DNA from: an uncultured Alphaproteobacteria bacterium
GTDB lineage: Bacteria; Pseudomonadota; Alphaproteobacteria; HIMB59; GCA-002718135
Direction of reading: 5' to 3'
DNA length: 34,096 nt
NCBI GenBank assembly: GCA_902623255.1
Contig: CACNSY010000012.1
Span: 1-34,096, forward strand
Shown here: piece after piece, positions 17,974-26,340 of the stretch
Numbering within the stretch: position 1 is the first letter of the stretch
Layout of the letters: every line of letters begins with the position of its first letter
The notes under the pieces: model-generated
Told to the model about the DNA's origin: nothing
Databases searched by the model: none
Seen by the model: only the letters and a program-made list of their open reading frames with translations
Position numbers and translations under genes: made by a program

Positions 17974-17982
17974 GGTGGCTTG

Positions 17983-20900
17983 ATGAAAAAGATTAGTAAA
18001 ATTTTAGCAGCAAACAGAAGTGAAATTGCTATTCGAATTTTCAGAGCCGCAGAAGAGTCTGCTATTAAAACTGCTGCTATTTATTCTAAAGAAGATCGTT
18101 TTGCTATTCACCGATTTAAAACGGATGAAAGTTATTTAGTAGGTGAAGGCAAAGGCCCAATTCAAGCATATTTGGATATAGAGTCGATTATCAAAATTGC
18201 TAAAGATGCACAGGTTGATGCTATTCATCCAGGTTATGGATTTTTATCTGAGAGTCCTGAACTAGCTGAGCAATGTGAAAAAAATGACATCACATTCATT
18301 GGGCCTAGTAAAGAAATACTAAAAAGATTTGGAAATAAAACTGAAGCTAAAAAGGTTGCAGAAGAAGCAAAAGTAGGCACCGTTCCGTCTGTTCTTGTAA
18401 CAAAAGAAAATTTAAAAAGTGTTGAAAAAGAAGTTGAGAAAATTGGTTATCCAGTAATTGTTAAAGCTAGTTGGGGCGGCGGTGGTCGAGGAATGCGAGT
18501 TGTTAAATCAAGCAACGAATTAATCGATCAAATTACAACTGCTCAAAGTGAGTCACTTAAAGCTTTTGGAAAAGATGAAGTATTTATAGAAAAATTTTTA
18601 GAAGATGCTGCACACATTGAAGTTCAAATTTTAGGTGACAGACACGGAAATATTATACATCTTTTTGAAAGAGATTGTTCTCTTCAAAGAAGGCATCAAA
18701 AGATTATTGAAAGAGCACCTGCACATTTCCTTGAAAATAAAACTCGAGAAGAAATTTGTAACGCTGCTATTAAAATTGCAAAACAAGTTAAATATTTTGG
18801 TGCAGGAACTGTTGAATTTTTGTTTGATAAAAAGTCTGGTGAATTTTATTTCATTGAAGTTAACCCGAGAATTCAAGTTGAACACACAGTAACCGAAGAA
18901 GTAACTGGTATTGATATTGTAAAAGCCCAAATTAAAATTGCAGAAGGTGAAAAAATTGGTGGTCACCCAGCACTTCCTAAACAAGAAGACATTCATCTAA
19001 ATGGATTTGCAATTCAATGTAGAGTTACTACCGAAGATCCGCTTAATAATTTTATGCCCGATTATGGAAAGATAATGACTTATCGCTCGGCAGCTGGTTT
19101 TGGAGTGAGATTAGATGCAGCAAATGCTTCTGCTGGTTCTATCATCACACCGTATTATGATTCTTTACTTGTAAAAGTAACAACTTGGGCAAAGCATCAA
19201 GAAGACTGCATTAAAAGAATGGATAGGGCTTTGCGAGAATTTAGAATCAGAGGTGTTAAAACAAATTTAGTATTTCTTGAGTCTCTTATTAACAATAAAA
19301 ACTTCCTTGAAGGAAACTATAATACAAATTTTGTTGATACTAAAAAAGAACTCTATGCTTATAATCCTCAAAAAGATCGAGCATCAAAAATCGTATCTTA
19401 TCTTGGAAATATAATTGTAAATGGACACAATGATATTTCTGGAAGAGTCAGTAATAATTCGACTGTAGAAGTTCAAGTTCCTATTTCAAACACTAAAAGT
19501 GAAAAAAATAATTATGTAAAGGATTTACAAACTTTAGGTCCAGAAAAATTTGCAAAAAAAATAAAACAAACACCCCATACCCTAATTACTGACACAACGA
19601 TGCGTGACGCACACCAATCGCTTCTTGCTACAAGAATGAGAACAGATGATCTTGTTAACATCGCTGAATATTATAGTGAAAATCTAAGTACCTTATTCTC
19701 ATTAGAATGTTGGGGAGGAGCAACGTTTGATACATCGATGCGTTTTTTAAAAGAAGATCCTTGGGATAGATTAGCAAGATTAAACAAAAGGGCACCTAAC
19801 CTTCTTAAACAAATGCTCTTTAGAGGATCTAATGCTGTTGGATATAAAAATTATCCAGATAACGTTGTCAAACACTTCATCCAACAGTCAGCCCAAGCTG
19901 GAATTGATGTATTCCGAGTTTTTGATTCATTAAACCTAATTGATAATATGCGTGTTGCAATTGATGAAGTCCGCAATCAAAATAAAATTTGTGAAGGAAC
20001 TATCTGTTATACAAATGATGTAACTGATCCAAATGAGAAAAAATATACATTAAAATATTATATTGATCTTGTTAAAGATTTAGAAAAAGCAGGAGCACAT
20101 TTTATTGCCATTAAAGATATGGCGGGATTAGCAAAACCTAATGCTATAAAAAAATTAGTTAACGAAATTAAACAAACAACTGATCTTCCAATTCATTTCC
20201 ATACTCACGATACATCTGGCACTTCATCAGCTTCAGTTCTTGCTGCTATTGAGGAAAAGGTCGATATCGTTGATCTTGCAATTGACTCGATGAGTGGATT
20301 AACATCACAACCTGCCCTTGGTTCAATCGTATCAATAATGAAACAAAATCATCAAGACCCAAAACTTGATGAAGAGGCTATAAGAACACTATCTTTATAT
20401 TGGGAGCAGGTACGTCAAAATTATCATGCTTTTGAAACTGATTTCAAAGGCGGAAGCTCTGATGTGTATCTTCACCAAATGCCTGGTGGTCAGTTTACGA
20501 ATTTAAAAGAACAAGCTAGATCATTGGGAATTTCAACTGATAAGTGGGGAATGGTTGCTAATAAATATGCAGAGGTAAACCAACTTTTTGGTGATATTGT
20601 GAAGGTAACCCCTTCTTCAAAAATTGTAGGCGATATGGCGCTTTATATGATTGCTAATGATTTATCCAAAGAAGATGTACTAGATCCAAAAAAAGAAATT
20701 TCCTTTCCTGCTTCAGTCATAGAATTTTTTAAAGGGGATATTGGTATACCACATGGAGGCTTTCCGAAAGAACTTCAAAAGAAAGTTCTTGGTGACACAA
20801 AACCTCTAACAAAAAGACCTGGAGAAGTTTTAGAATCAGTTGATTTAGATAAAGAAGCAAAAAATTTAGAAGATGAAATTGGGATGAAAGTTAATCAAAC

Positions 20901-21423
20901 ACATCTAGCGTCTTACTTAATGTATCCAAAAGTTTTTAAAGATTATGTTGATCACTTTAAGGAGTTTAGTGATACATCAATTCTTTCAACAGAATTGTTT
21001 TTTTATGGCCCTCAACAAGATAAAGAATACACGATAGAAATTGATAAAGGAAAAAACCTTATCTTAAGATATTTAGCAAAAAGTGAAGTTAATAGTAATG
21101 GAAAGTGCTCCGTGTTTTTTGAAATTAACGGACAACCAAGAACAATAGATATAGAAAATAAAGAATTTTCAAAAAATATAATACAAAGAGCTAAAGCAGA
21201 TGATAATAATTTGGATCATGTCGGATCTCCTTTGCCAGGCCAAGTTGCTAAAATATTTGTCCAATCAGGTAGTAAGGTGATTAAAGGTGATAAGTTACTA
21301 GTGATCGAGGCTATGAAAATGGAAACTACAATAAACGCTGATAAAAGTGGAACAATCAAATCAATTAATGTTGCATCTGGTGATAATGTGGAAACCAAAG
21401 ACCTACTTGTTGAAATTAGCTAG
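17983..21423 (+). CDS. pyc: Pyruvate carboxylase, full-length single-chain enzyme
   Basis: Biotin-dependent carboxylation of pyruvate to oxaloacetate, refilling the TCA cycle. All three parts are present: an N-terminal biotin carboxylase (opening KILAANRSEIAIRIFRAAEE, ATP-grasp loop WGGGGRGMR, EVNPRIQVEHTVTEE), a central carboxyltransferase (LITDTTMRDAHQSLLATRMRT, IKDMAGLAKPNA, HFHTHDTSGTSSASV) and a C-terminal biotinyl domain with EAMKMET. The biotin-accepting lysine is residue 1112 counted from the ATG at 17983. A TTG one codon earlier is possible, but the ATG is preferred. At 1146 residues it is normal for this family and shows no break. The 3' end overlaps the convergent lipoprotein gene by 8 nt. 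Confidence 0.97.
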   Translation: MKKISKILAANRSEIAIRIFRAAEESAIKTAAIYSKEDRFAIHRFKTDESYLVGEGKGPIQAYLDIESIIKIAKDAQVDAIHPGYGFLSESPELAEQCEKNDITFIGPSKEILKRFGNKTEAKKVAEEAKVGTVPSVLVTKENLKSVEKEVEKIGYPVIVKASWGGGGRGMRVVKSSNELIDQITTAQSESLKAFGKDEVFIEKFLEDAAHIEVQILGDRHGNIIHLFERDCSLQRRHQKIIERAPAHFLENKTREEICNAAIKIAKQVKYFGAGTVEFLFDKKSGEFYFIEVNPRIQVEHTVTEEVTGIDIVKAQIKIAEGEKIGGHPALPKQEDIHLNGFAIQCRVTTEDPLNNFMPDYGKIMTYRSAAGFGVRLDAANASAGSIITPYYDSLLVKVTTWAKHQEDCIKRMDRALREFRIRGVKTNLVFLESLINNKNFLEGNYNTNFVDTKKELYAYNPQKDRASKIVSYLGNIIVNGHNDISGRVSNNSTVEVQVPISNTKSEKNNYVKDLQTLGPEKFAKKIKQTPHTLITDTTMRDAHQSLLATRMRTDDLVNIAEYYSENLSTLFSLECWGGATFDTSMRFLKEDPWDRLARLNKRAPNLLKQMLFRGSNAVGYKNYPDNVVKHFIQQSAQAGIDVFRVFDSLNLIDNMRVAIDEVRNQNKICEGTICYTNDVTDPNEKKYTLKYYIDLVKDLEKAGAHFIAIKDMAGLAKPNAIKKLVNEIKQTTDLPIHFHTHDTSGTSSASVLAAIEEKVDIVDLAIDSMSGLTSQPALGSIVSIMKQNHQDPKLDEEAIRTLSLYWEQVRQNYHAFETDFKGGSSDVYLHQMPGGQFTNLKEQARSLGISTDKWGMVANKYAEVNQLFGDIVKVTPSSKIVGDMALYMIANDLSKEDVLDPKKEISFPASVIEFFKGDIGIPHGGFPKELQKKVLGDTKPLTKRPGEVLESVDLDKEAKNLEDEIGMKVNQTHLASYLMYPKVFKDYVDHFKEFSDTSILSTELFFYGPQQDKEYTIEIDKGKNLILRYLAKSEVNSNGKCSVFFEINGQPRTIDIENKEFSKNIIQRAKADDNNLDHVGSPLPGQVAKIFVQSGSKVIKGDKLLVIEAMKMETTINADKSGTIKSINVASGDNVETKDLLVEIS

Positions 21424-21901
21424 TAAAGTCATATTCTTTATAACATTCTTCTATCGAGTTCTTTGTATTTATAAGCTCTCCTAAAGAGTCTCGAAATTCA
21501 AAATATTCTACTCTCTTTATATTTGAGTTTATATTAAAGAAGATAAACAACCTACATGAACTACTATCATATCGCATCATATGCACCGAGCCATCAGATC
21601 GTGCTAAATTAGGCTGCCCTAGTTTTTGTTTTATCTCAGCAAGTTGTTTTCCCATGAAATTTATTTCTGCGATTTTTTGCTGCTCCTTAACTATAGTTTT
21701 TTCCTCTTCTTTCTCTTCAGTGATAATTTGTTGTTCTTCAACAATAGTTTTATCTTCAATAATTTCTGGTTCTTTTTTTATAATAGTTTCTTCAACTTTA
21801 TCTTTTACTACCGCCCCAACTTTAACGACCTCTCTCCCAACTTCAATAGTCGTACAGCTAGATAAAAACACTAATGTTAAAAAATAAATTGATAACCGCA
21901 T
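21416..21901 (-). CDS. Small predicted lipoprotein with a charged linker
   Basis: A 161-residue protein with a short signal peptide ending in LSSC (lipidated C16). A Glu/Lys/Ile-rich stretch of about 60 residues holds two similar segments (KTIVEEQQ and KTIVKEQQ), and a C-terminal domain of about 65 residues contains KQLAEIKQKLGQPNLARSDG and a MMRYDSSSCRLFIFF strand. The latter resembles small alphaproteobacterial lipoproteins with an SmpA/BamE-like 'L-G-x-P' motif and a Y-x-x-x-x-C strand, but the similarity is only by eye. The linker may cross periplasmic space or form a coil. The start is divergent from upp across 35 nt. The function is unknown. Confidence 0.75.
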   Translation of the reverse strand: MRLSIYFLTLVFLSSCTTIEVGREVVKVGAVVKDKVEETIIKKEPEIIEDKTIVEEQQIITEEKEEEKTIVKEQQKIAEINFMGKQLAEIKQKLGQPNLARSDGSVHMMRYDSSSCRLFIFFNINSNIKRVEYFEFRDSLGELINTKNSIEECYKEYDFTS

Positions 21902-21936
21902 TGCTCTTAGTGGGATTTCTATATATGTAATCGCAT

Positions 21937-22557
21937 ATGATTACAGTAATTAAATCTCCATTCGTTCAATACAAATTAACAATTTTACGAAATAAAAAAA
22001 CATCAAACACTGTTTTTAGACAAACTATGAATGAAATAAGCTATCTCATTGCTTCTGATGTTCTTCAATACGTTCCCTTTAAAAAACAAATAATTGAAAC
22101 ACCTCTAAAAAAAATGAGTGGTACAGCCTTGGGTCAACCTATAATTTTGGTACCAATTTTACGTGCCGGTTTAGGGTTACTTGAGGGTTTTGCAAAATTT
22201 TTACCGGAAGCTGAAAAAGGCCACATAGGCTTATACCGTGACGAACAAACTTATGAACCTGTAGAATACCTCTTTAAGCTTCCAAGAGTAAAAAATAAAA
22301 AAGTGTTAATCCTAGACCCAATGTTGGCCACAGGTAATTCTTCAATTGCTGCAATCAATTTAATAAAAAACAAAGGGGTTAATATTAAAGATATATTTTT
22401 GGTGTCTTTATTGGCTGCTCCTGAGGGTATTAAAAATATTCAAAAAAAGCAAAAAGGCATTCATATATTTACTTGCAACATTGATGCTAAATTGAATAAA
22501 AATAAGTTCATTGTACCGGGCTTAGGTGACGCAGGTGATAGGTATATGGGTACTTGA
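21937..22557 (+). CDS. upp: Uracil phosphoribosyltransferase
   Basis: Salvages uracil with PRPP to form UMP. The 206-residue type I phosphoribosyltransferase shows PILRAGLGLLEGF near 68-80, the PRPP loop LILDPMLATGNSS near 125-137 and the uracil-binding C-terminus PGLGDAGDRYMGT. Family members commonly end in this motif, so the gene is intact. It lies directly before a BMP-type transporter operon, which suggests that imported nucleosides or bases are salvaged. A 117-nt gap separates it from the binding-protein gene. Confidence 0.96.
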   Translation: MITVIKSPFVQYKLTILRNKKTSNTVFRQTMNEISYLIASDVLQYVPFKKQIIETPLKKMSGTALGQPIILVPILRAGLGLLEGFAKFLPEAEKGHIGLYRDEQTYEPVEYLFKLPRVKNKKVLILDPMLATGNSSIAAINLIKNKGVNIKDIFLVSLLAAPEGIKNIQKKQKGIHIFTCNIDAKLNKNKFIVPGLGDAGDRYMGT

Positions 22558-22674
22558 AGTTATCCATAAAAAATCCTATTATTTTTCCATAATCTCATTT
22601 TTTAATGCATTTTTTTATCAAGAAAATGTTATCAATGGGATATCTATAATTCATATTTAAGGGGGATTTTTAGT
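22558..22674 (+). promoter_or_regulatory. Leader and promoter region of the BMP transporter operon
   Basis: The stretch is very AT-rich. It contains TATAAT at 22645-22650, which could be a -10 box though no good -35 lies at the usual distance, and TTATCAA twice (22615-22621 and 22629-22635). A G-rich ribosome binding site, AAGGGGG ending at 22665, stands 9 nt before the ATG. The site is unusually pure in G and suits a highly translated binding protein. Confidence 0.45.
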
Positions 22675-23652
22675 ATGAAGAAAATTTTAAGTATTTTTTC
22701 GGTTTCTTTCGCTCTTGTCTTCTCTTCAAGTGCGTTCGCAAACACAATAGGAGTTGTTTATGACTCTGGTGGAAAATTTGACAAATCATTTAACGAGTTA
22801 GCATTCAATACAGCTGAGAGAGTTGTTGATGAACTTGGCTGGGGTATGATTGAGTTCGAATCTGCAAACGACAATCAGATCGAGCAGGGTATGCGTAAGA
22901 TTGCTGATAGAGGAGCAACAATGATCGTAGGAATGGGATTTGCTCAAGCTGATGCAGTTGCAGCAGTTTCTGCTGATTACCCAGATATAAAATTTGTTGC
23001 AGTAGATGTTTGTTGGTTAGACGACCCAAACAATAATATTTATCAAGCTTGTTATAAAGAACATGAAGGTTCTTTCTTAGTTGGAATGATGGCTGCTATG
23101 GCTTCTAAAAGTGGAACAATAGGTTTCGTTGGTGGAATGGATATTCCTCTGATTAGAAAATTCCAAGGTGGTTATGAGCAAGGTGCACAATATGTAAATC
23201 CAGATATAACTGTTTTAGCTAATATGACTGGAACTACAAACGAGGCATGGAATAACCCAACAAAAGGTGCAGAATTAACAAAAGCTCAAATTGATGGTGG
23301 TGCTGATGTTGTATACCAAGCTGCTGGTGGAACAGGTATTGGTGTTCTTCAAGCTGCGGCTGATGCCGGCATTATGGGTATCGGAGTTGACTCTAATCAA
23401 AACTGGATGCACCCAGGTAACATGTTAACATCTATGTTGAAGAGATTAGATCTAACAATTTTTGAACAAGCTAAAAATGTTGAGTCAGGCAGATTTGAAT
23501 CTGGCATAAACATTCTTGGTCTTTCAGAAGGAATGGTTGGTTATGCAACTGAAGATGGAATGGTAACATCTGAAATGGCTGCTGCTGCAGATGCTGCTGC
23601 TGCAGACATTGCGAGCGGTGCTCTAGTTGTTGCTGACTGGTCACAAGAGTAG
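22675..23652 (+). CDS. BMP-family substrate-binding protein of a nucleoside-type ABC transporter
   Basis: Periplasmic binding protein of 325 residues. A Sec signal peptide ends in SSSAFA with cleavage expected after A22; there is no lipobox. The mature protein starts TIGVVYDSGGKFDKSFNELAF, the opening of the basic membrane protein (BMP/PnrA/Med) family, and continues with ADRGATMIVGMGF, GTIGFVGGMDIPL and GADVVYQAAGGTG. Studied members bind purine or pyrimidine nucleosides; the exact ligand here is not known. Cysteines at about 120 and 130 could form a disulphide. The C-terminus contains an Ala-rich tandem repeat. It is followed by a strong hairpin, then the ATPase and permeases of the same transporter. 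Confidence 0.93.
   Translation: MKKILSIFSVSFALVFSSSAFANTIGVVYDSGGKFDKSFNELAFNTAERVVDELGWGMIEFESANDNQIEQGMRKIADRGATMIVGMGFAQADAVAAVSADYPDIKFVAVDVCWLDDPNNNIYQACYKEHEGSFLVGMMAAMASKSGTIGFVGGMDIPLIRKFQGGYEQGAQYVNPDITVLANMTGTTNEAWNNPTKGAELTKAQIDGGADVVYQAAGGTGIGVLQAAADAGIMGIGVDSNQNWMHPGNMLTSMLKRLDLTIFEQAKNVESGRFESGINILGLSEGMVGYATEDGMVTSEMAAAADAAAADIASGALVVADWSQE
23578..23607 (+). repeat. 15-bp tandem repeat near the 3' end of the binding-protein gene
   Basis: GCTGCTGCTGCAGAT (23578-23592) and GCTGCTGCTGCAGAC (23593-23607) differ only in the last base and encode AAAAD twice. The protein stays in frame. A slippage origin is likely. Confidence 0.85.
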
Positions 23653-23670
23653 ATACTAAAATAAATATTT

Positions 23671-23709
23671 GGTGAGACCAAAGATTAATAAATAATTTAT
23701 GGTCTCACC
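23671..23709 (+). promoter_or_regulatory. Hairpin burying the start codon of the transporter ATPase gene
   Basis: GGTGAGACCA (23671-23680) and TGGTCTCACC (23700-23709) are perfect 10-bp complements around a 19-nt A/T-rich loop. The 3' arm begins inside the ATG (23699-23701) of the ATPase gene, so the folded RNA would hide the start codon and the first codons. No Shine-Dalgarno is visible before this ATG. The site lies between the binding-protein and ATPase genes. It could lower translation of the membrane parts relative to the binding protein, protect the upstream mRNA from 3' exonucleases, or be a regulated switch. It lacks a trailing U-run, so it is not a standard terminator. Confidence 0.8.
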
Positions 23710-25219
23710 TATCTTAGAATTAACGGATATAAATAAATCATTTGGTCATGTTCAGGCCAACAAAAATATTAATCTCAAAATAAATAAAGGAACAATTCAC
23801 GGCATAATTGGAGAAAACGGAGCAGGTAAATCTACCTTGATGAGTATAGTCTTTGGTCTTTACCAAGCTAATTCGGGTTCAATTAAGATTAATGGAAAAG
23901 AAATTAATTTAAGATCACCAAGAGATTCAATAATAAACGGCATTGGAATGGTTCACCAACATTTTATGTTGGTAGAAAATTTTACTGTACTAGAAAATAT
24001 AATTCTTGGTTTTGAAGGTGAAGCAGTATTTGGAGAAAAATTACAAAAGGCAAAAGAAGATTTAGAAAAATTATGTCAAACATATAATTTCAATATTGAT
24101 CTTGATGCCACTATTTCAGATTTATCTGTAGGTTTTCGTCAAAGAGTGGAAATATTAAAATCTTTATATAGAGGAGCAGAAGTTTTAATTCTTGATGAGC
24201 CAACAGGAGTTCTTACACCTCAAGAAGTTGATGAGTTATTTAAAATTCTTCGTTCATTAAAAGATGAAGGCAAAACCATAGTATTAATTACGCATAAATT
24301 AATTGAAATAATGGATTTAACAAGCGAAGTATCAGTGATGCGTCAAGGCGAAATGGTTGGGCATACAAAAACTGAAGATACAAGTAAAGAACAACTAGCT
24401 GAAATGATGGTAGGAAGAAGCGTCTTACTTAGAGTTGATAAAAAAGAAATAAAAAAAGGGGAGACCATATTCAAAGTTAATAATCTTTCAGTCAAAGACG
24501 ATCTAGATGTAACGCGTGTAAAAGATGTAAACCTAGAAATATGTTCAGGAGAAATTCTGGGTATTGCTGGTGTAACTGGTAATGGACAAACTGAATTATT
24601 AGAAGCACTTTCTGGGATTAGAAAAGTAGAGTCAGGAAGTATTGAATTATTTGGTGAAAAAATTTCTGATCAGAATAATTTCTTAAACCCAAGAATGCTT
24701 AAAGAAAAAGGTTTAGCACATGTACCTGAAGACAGGCAAAGAATGGGTTTAATAAGTGATTTCAAGGCTCATGAAAATTTAATTTTTGGTTACCATGATC
24801 AAGAGCCATATTCAAAATCTGCAATTTTGAACAATAAAGAAATTACTGAATATTCAAATAAGGTCATGCAAGAATATGATGTTAGACCTAATTCTCCAAA
24901 CTTAATAACATCTAATTTTTCAGGAGGTAATCAACAAAAAATTATTTTGAGTAGAGAGCTTAATGAAAATCCAAAAGTTCTTTTAGTGGGGCAGCCAACA
25001 AGAGGTGTAGATATTGGAGCAATCGAGTTTATTCATCAACGTCTTATTGATATGAGAGATAAAGGCGCAGCGATACTATTAGCATCAGTTGAGTTAGATG
25101 AAATCTTATCCTTATCTGACAGAATAATCGTTATGTTTGATGGAAAAATTGTTGGAGAAAAGGAAAATAAAAATGTTACTGATCGTGAGCTAGGATTGCT
25201 AATGGCTGGTGTTGCATAA
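23699..25219 (+). CDS. ABC transporter ATPase with two nucleotide-binding domains (nucleoside type)
   Basis: A 506-residue fused ATPase of the sugar/nucleoside import group (YufO/NupO/RbsA-like). The first domain has Walker A GENGAGKS at 38-45, a diverged signature LSVGFRQRVEIL and Walker B VLILDEPTG. The second has a degenerate P-loop GVTGNGQTE, signature FSGGNQQKIILSREL and QPTRGVDIGA, as is usual for the group. It therefore pairs with the two permeases that follow. The ATG sits in the 3' arm of a strong hairpin and has no clear ribosome binding site. Its TAA overlaps the ATG of the first permease (TAATG at 25217-25221). Confidence 0.95.
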   Translation: MVSPILELTDINKSFGHVQANKNINLKINKGTIHGIIGENGAGKSTLMSIVFGLYQANSGSIKINGKEINLRSPRDSIINGIGMVHQHFMLVENFTVLENIILGFEGEAVFGEKLQKAKEDLEKLCQTYNFNIDLDATISDLSVGFRQRVEILKSLYRGAEVLILDEPTGVLTPQEVDELFKILRSLKDEGKTIVLITHKLIEIMDLTSEVSVMRQGEMVGHTKTEDTSKEQLAEMMVGRSVLLRVDKKEIKKGETIFKVNNLSVKDDLDVTRVKDVNLEICSGEILGIAGVTGNGQTELLEALSGIRKVESGSIELFGEKISDQNNFLNPRMLKEKGLAHVPEDRQRMGLISDFKAHENLIFGYHDQEPYSKSAILNNKEITEYSNKVMQEYDVRPNSPNLITSNFSGGNQQKIILSRELNENPKVLLVGQPTRGVDIGAIEFIHQRLIDMRDKGAAILLASVELDEILSLSDRIIVMFDGKIVGEKENKNVTDRELGLLMAGVA

Positions 25220-26340
25220 TGAGTAATATTGTAGTTGATAAGTCAAAAGTTCCATGGTGGGTCTCTAATGTTATTGTTCCATTAGTAAACTTAACATTAG
25301 CATTATTAGTTTCAGGACTTTTTGTTTTTATTGCAGGTGAAAATCCAATAGAAGCTGTTAAGTTAATTATTTATGGATCATTTGGTTATATCCAAGGATT
25401 TGCTTATACACTTTATTACACAACAAATTTTATTTTTACTGGCCTAGCTTTTGCTGTAGCCTTTCATTGTAGACTATTTAATATTGGAGGAGAAGGTCAA
25501 GCATACATAGGTGGTTTAGGTGTTTTTTTAGTAGCAATAAATTTAAGTTTTCTCCCTGTTCCAATTGTTTGGCTTTTAGCAATCTTTGGTGCATTTTTAT
25601 TTGGTGCAGCATGGGCTTACATACCTGCTTATCTTCAATCAAAAAGAGGAAGTCATGTTGTTATTACAACAATTATGTTTAATTTTATCGCTTCATCTTT
25701 AATGATTTTCTTACTTGTAGATGTGATTAGAGATACAAATCAAATGGCACCACATACGGTAAAGCTGCCAGAAGAAATTTGGTTACCAAGCTTTGAAGCA
25801 TTCTCTGGAATTCTTGGTATAAAAATAAGATATTCACCACTTAACCTAACTTTTTTATTAGCAATTGCATCATTATTTTTTGTTTGGTTTTTAGTTTGGA
25901 AAACTAAATGGGGTTATGAAATGCGAGCAGTAGGATACAATACTCAAGCAGCAATATATGCAGGTATATCACCTCATAAAAATATTATCATCGCGATGTG
26001 TATTTCTGGAGGTTTAGCAGGACTACTTGGCGTCAATGAAATTCTTGGTGTAAGCCATAAAATTCAAGCAGGCTTTCCAGCAGGATATGGATTTACAGGA
26101 ATTGCAGTTGCACTAATGGGCAGAAATCATCCGATTGGTATTTTACCAGCAGCATTTTTATTTGGAATTTTATACCAAGGAGGTTCAGAAGTTACATTCG
26201 AAATGCCAAACATAACTAGATACATGTTCGTTGCTGTTCAAGGATTAATAATATTATTTAGTGGTGCATTAGAAAATCTTTTCAGACCGCAAATAGAAAG
26301 TTTTTTTGTTAGAAGACTCAATAGAGAGGTAAATGCGTAA
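25219..26340 (+). CDS. ABC transporter permease 1 (nucleoside/BMP type)
   Basis: A 373-residue inner-membrane permease of the BPD_transp_2 (branched-chain/ribose/nucleoside) family with about 8-10 hydrophobic helices. GLAFAVAFHCRLFNIGGEGQAYIGGLG near 73-99 is the coupling region typical of the YufP-like first subunit, and GYEMRAVGYNTQAAIYAGIS near 233-252 is the cytoplasmic loop that meets the ATPase. It overlaps its neighbours by one base on each side, which implies coupled translation. Confidence 0.94.
   Translation: MSNIVVDKSKVPWWVSNVIVPLVNLTLALLVSGLFVFIAGENPIEAVKLIIYGSFGYIQGFAYTLYYTTNFIFTGLAFAVAFHCRLFNIGGEGQAYIGGLGVFLVAINLSFLPVPIVWLLAIFGAFLFGAAWAYIPAYLQSKRGSHVVITTIMFNFIASSLMIFLLVDVIRDTNQMAPHTVKLPEEIWLPSFEAFSGILGIKIRYSPLNLTFLLAIASLFFVWFLVWKTKWGYEMRAVGYNTQAAIYAGISPHKNIIIAMCISGGLAGLLGVNEILGVSHKIQAGFPAGYGFTGIAVALMGRNHPIGILPAAFLFGILYQGGSEVTFEMPNITRYMFVAVQGLIILFSGALENLFRPQIESFFVRRLNREVNA

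Larger units (their letters stand above)
17772..17982. promoter_or_regulatory. Divergent control region between the DUF2244 gene and pyc
   Basis: This is the longest non-coding stretch in the window, about 210 nt. It holds a perfect 17-bp palindrome at 17905-17921, a weaker AT-rich inverted repeat just before the pyc start (17950-17973), and a GATAAT/ATTATC pair at 17834-17854. I could not assign a clear -35/-10 pair, and I do not recognise a known riboswitch. Confidence 0.5.

Noticed and set aside
18635-18892. 85-codon open frame inside pyc
   Set aside because: It is a shifted frame of the biotin carboxylase region, which is intact and strongly conserved.
22558-22674. Possible purine riboswitch before the binding-protein gene
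   Set aside because: The leader is AT-rich and I could not find the paired helices or conserved loop bases of the known purine aptamers.
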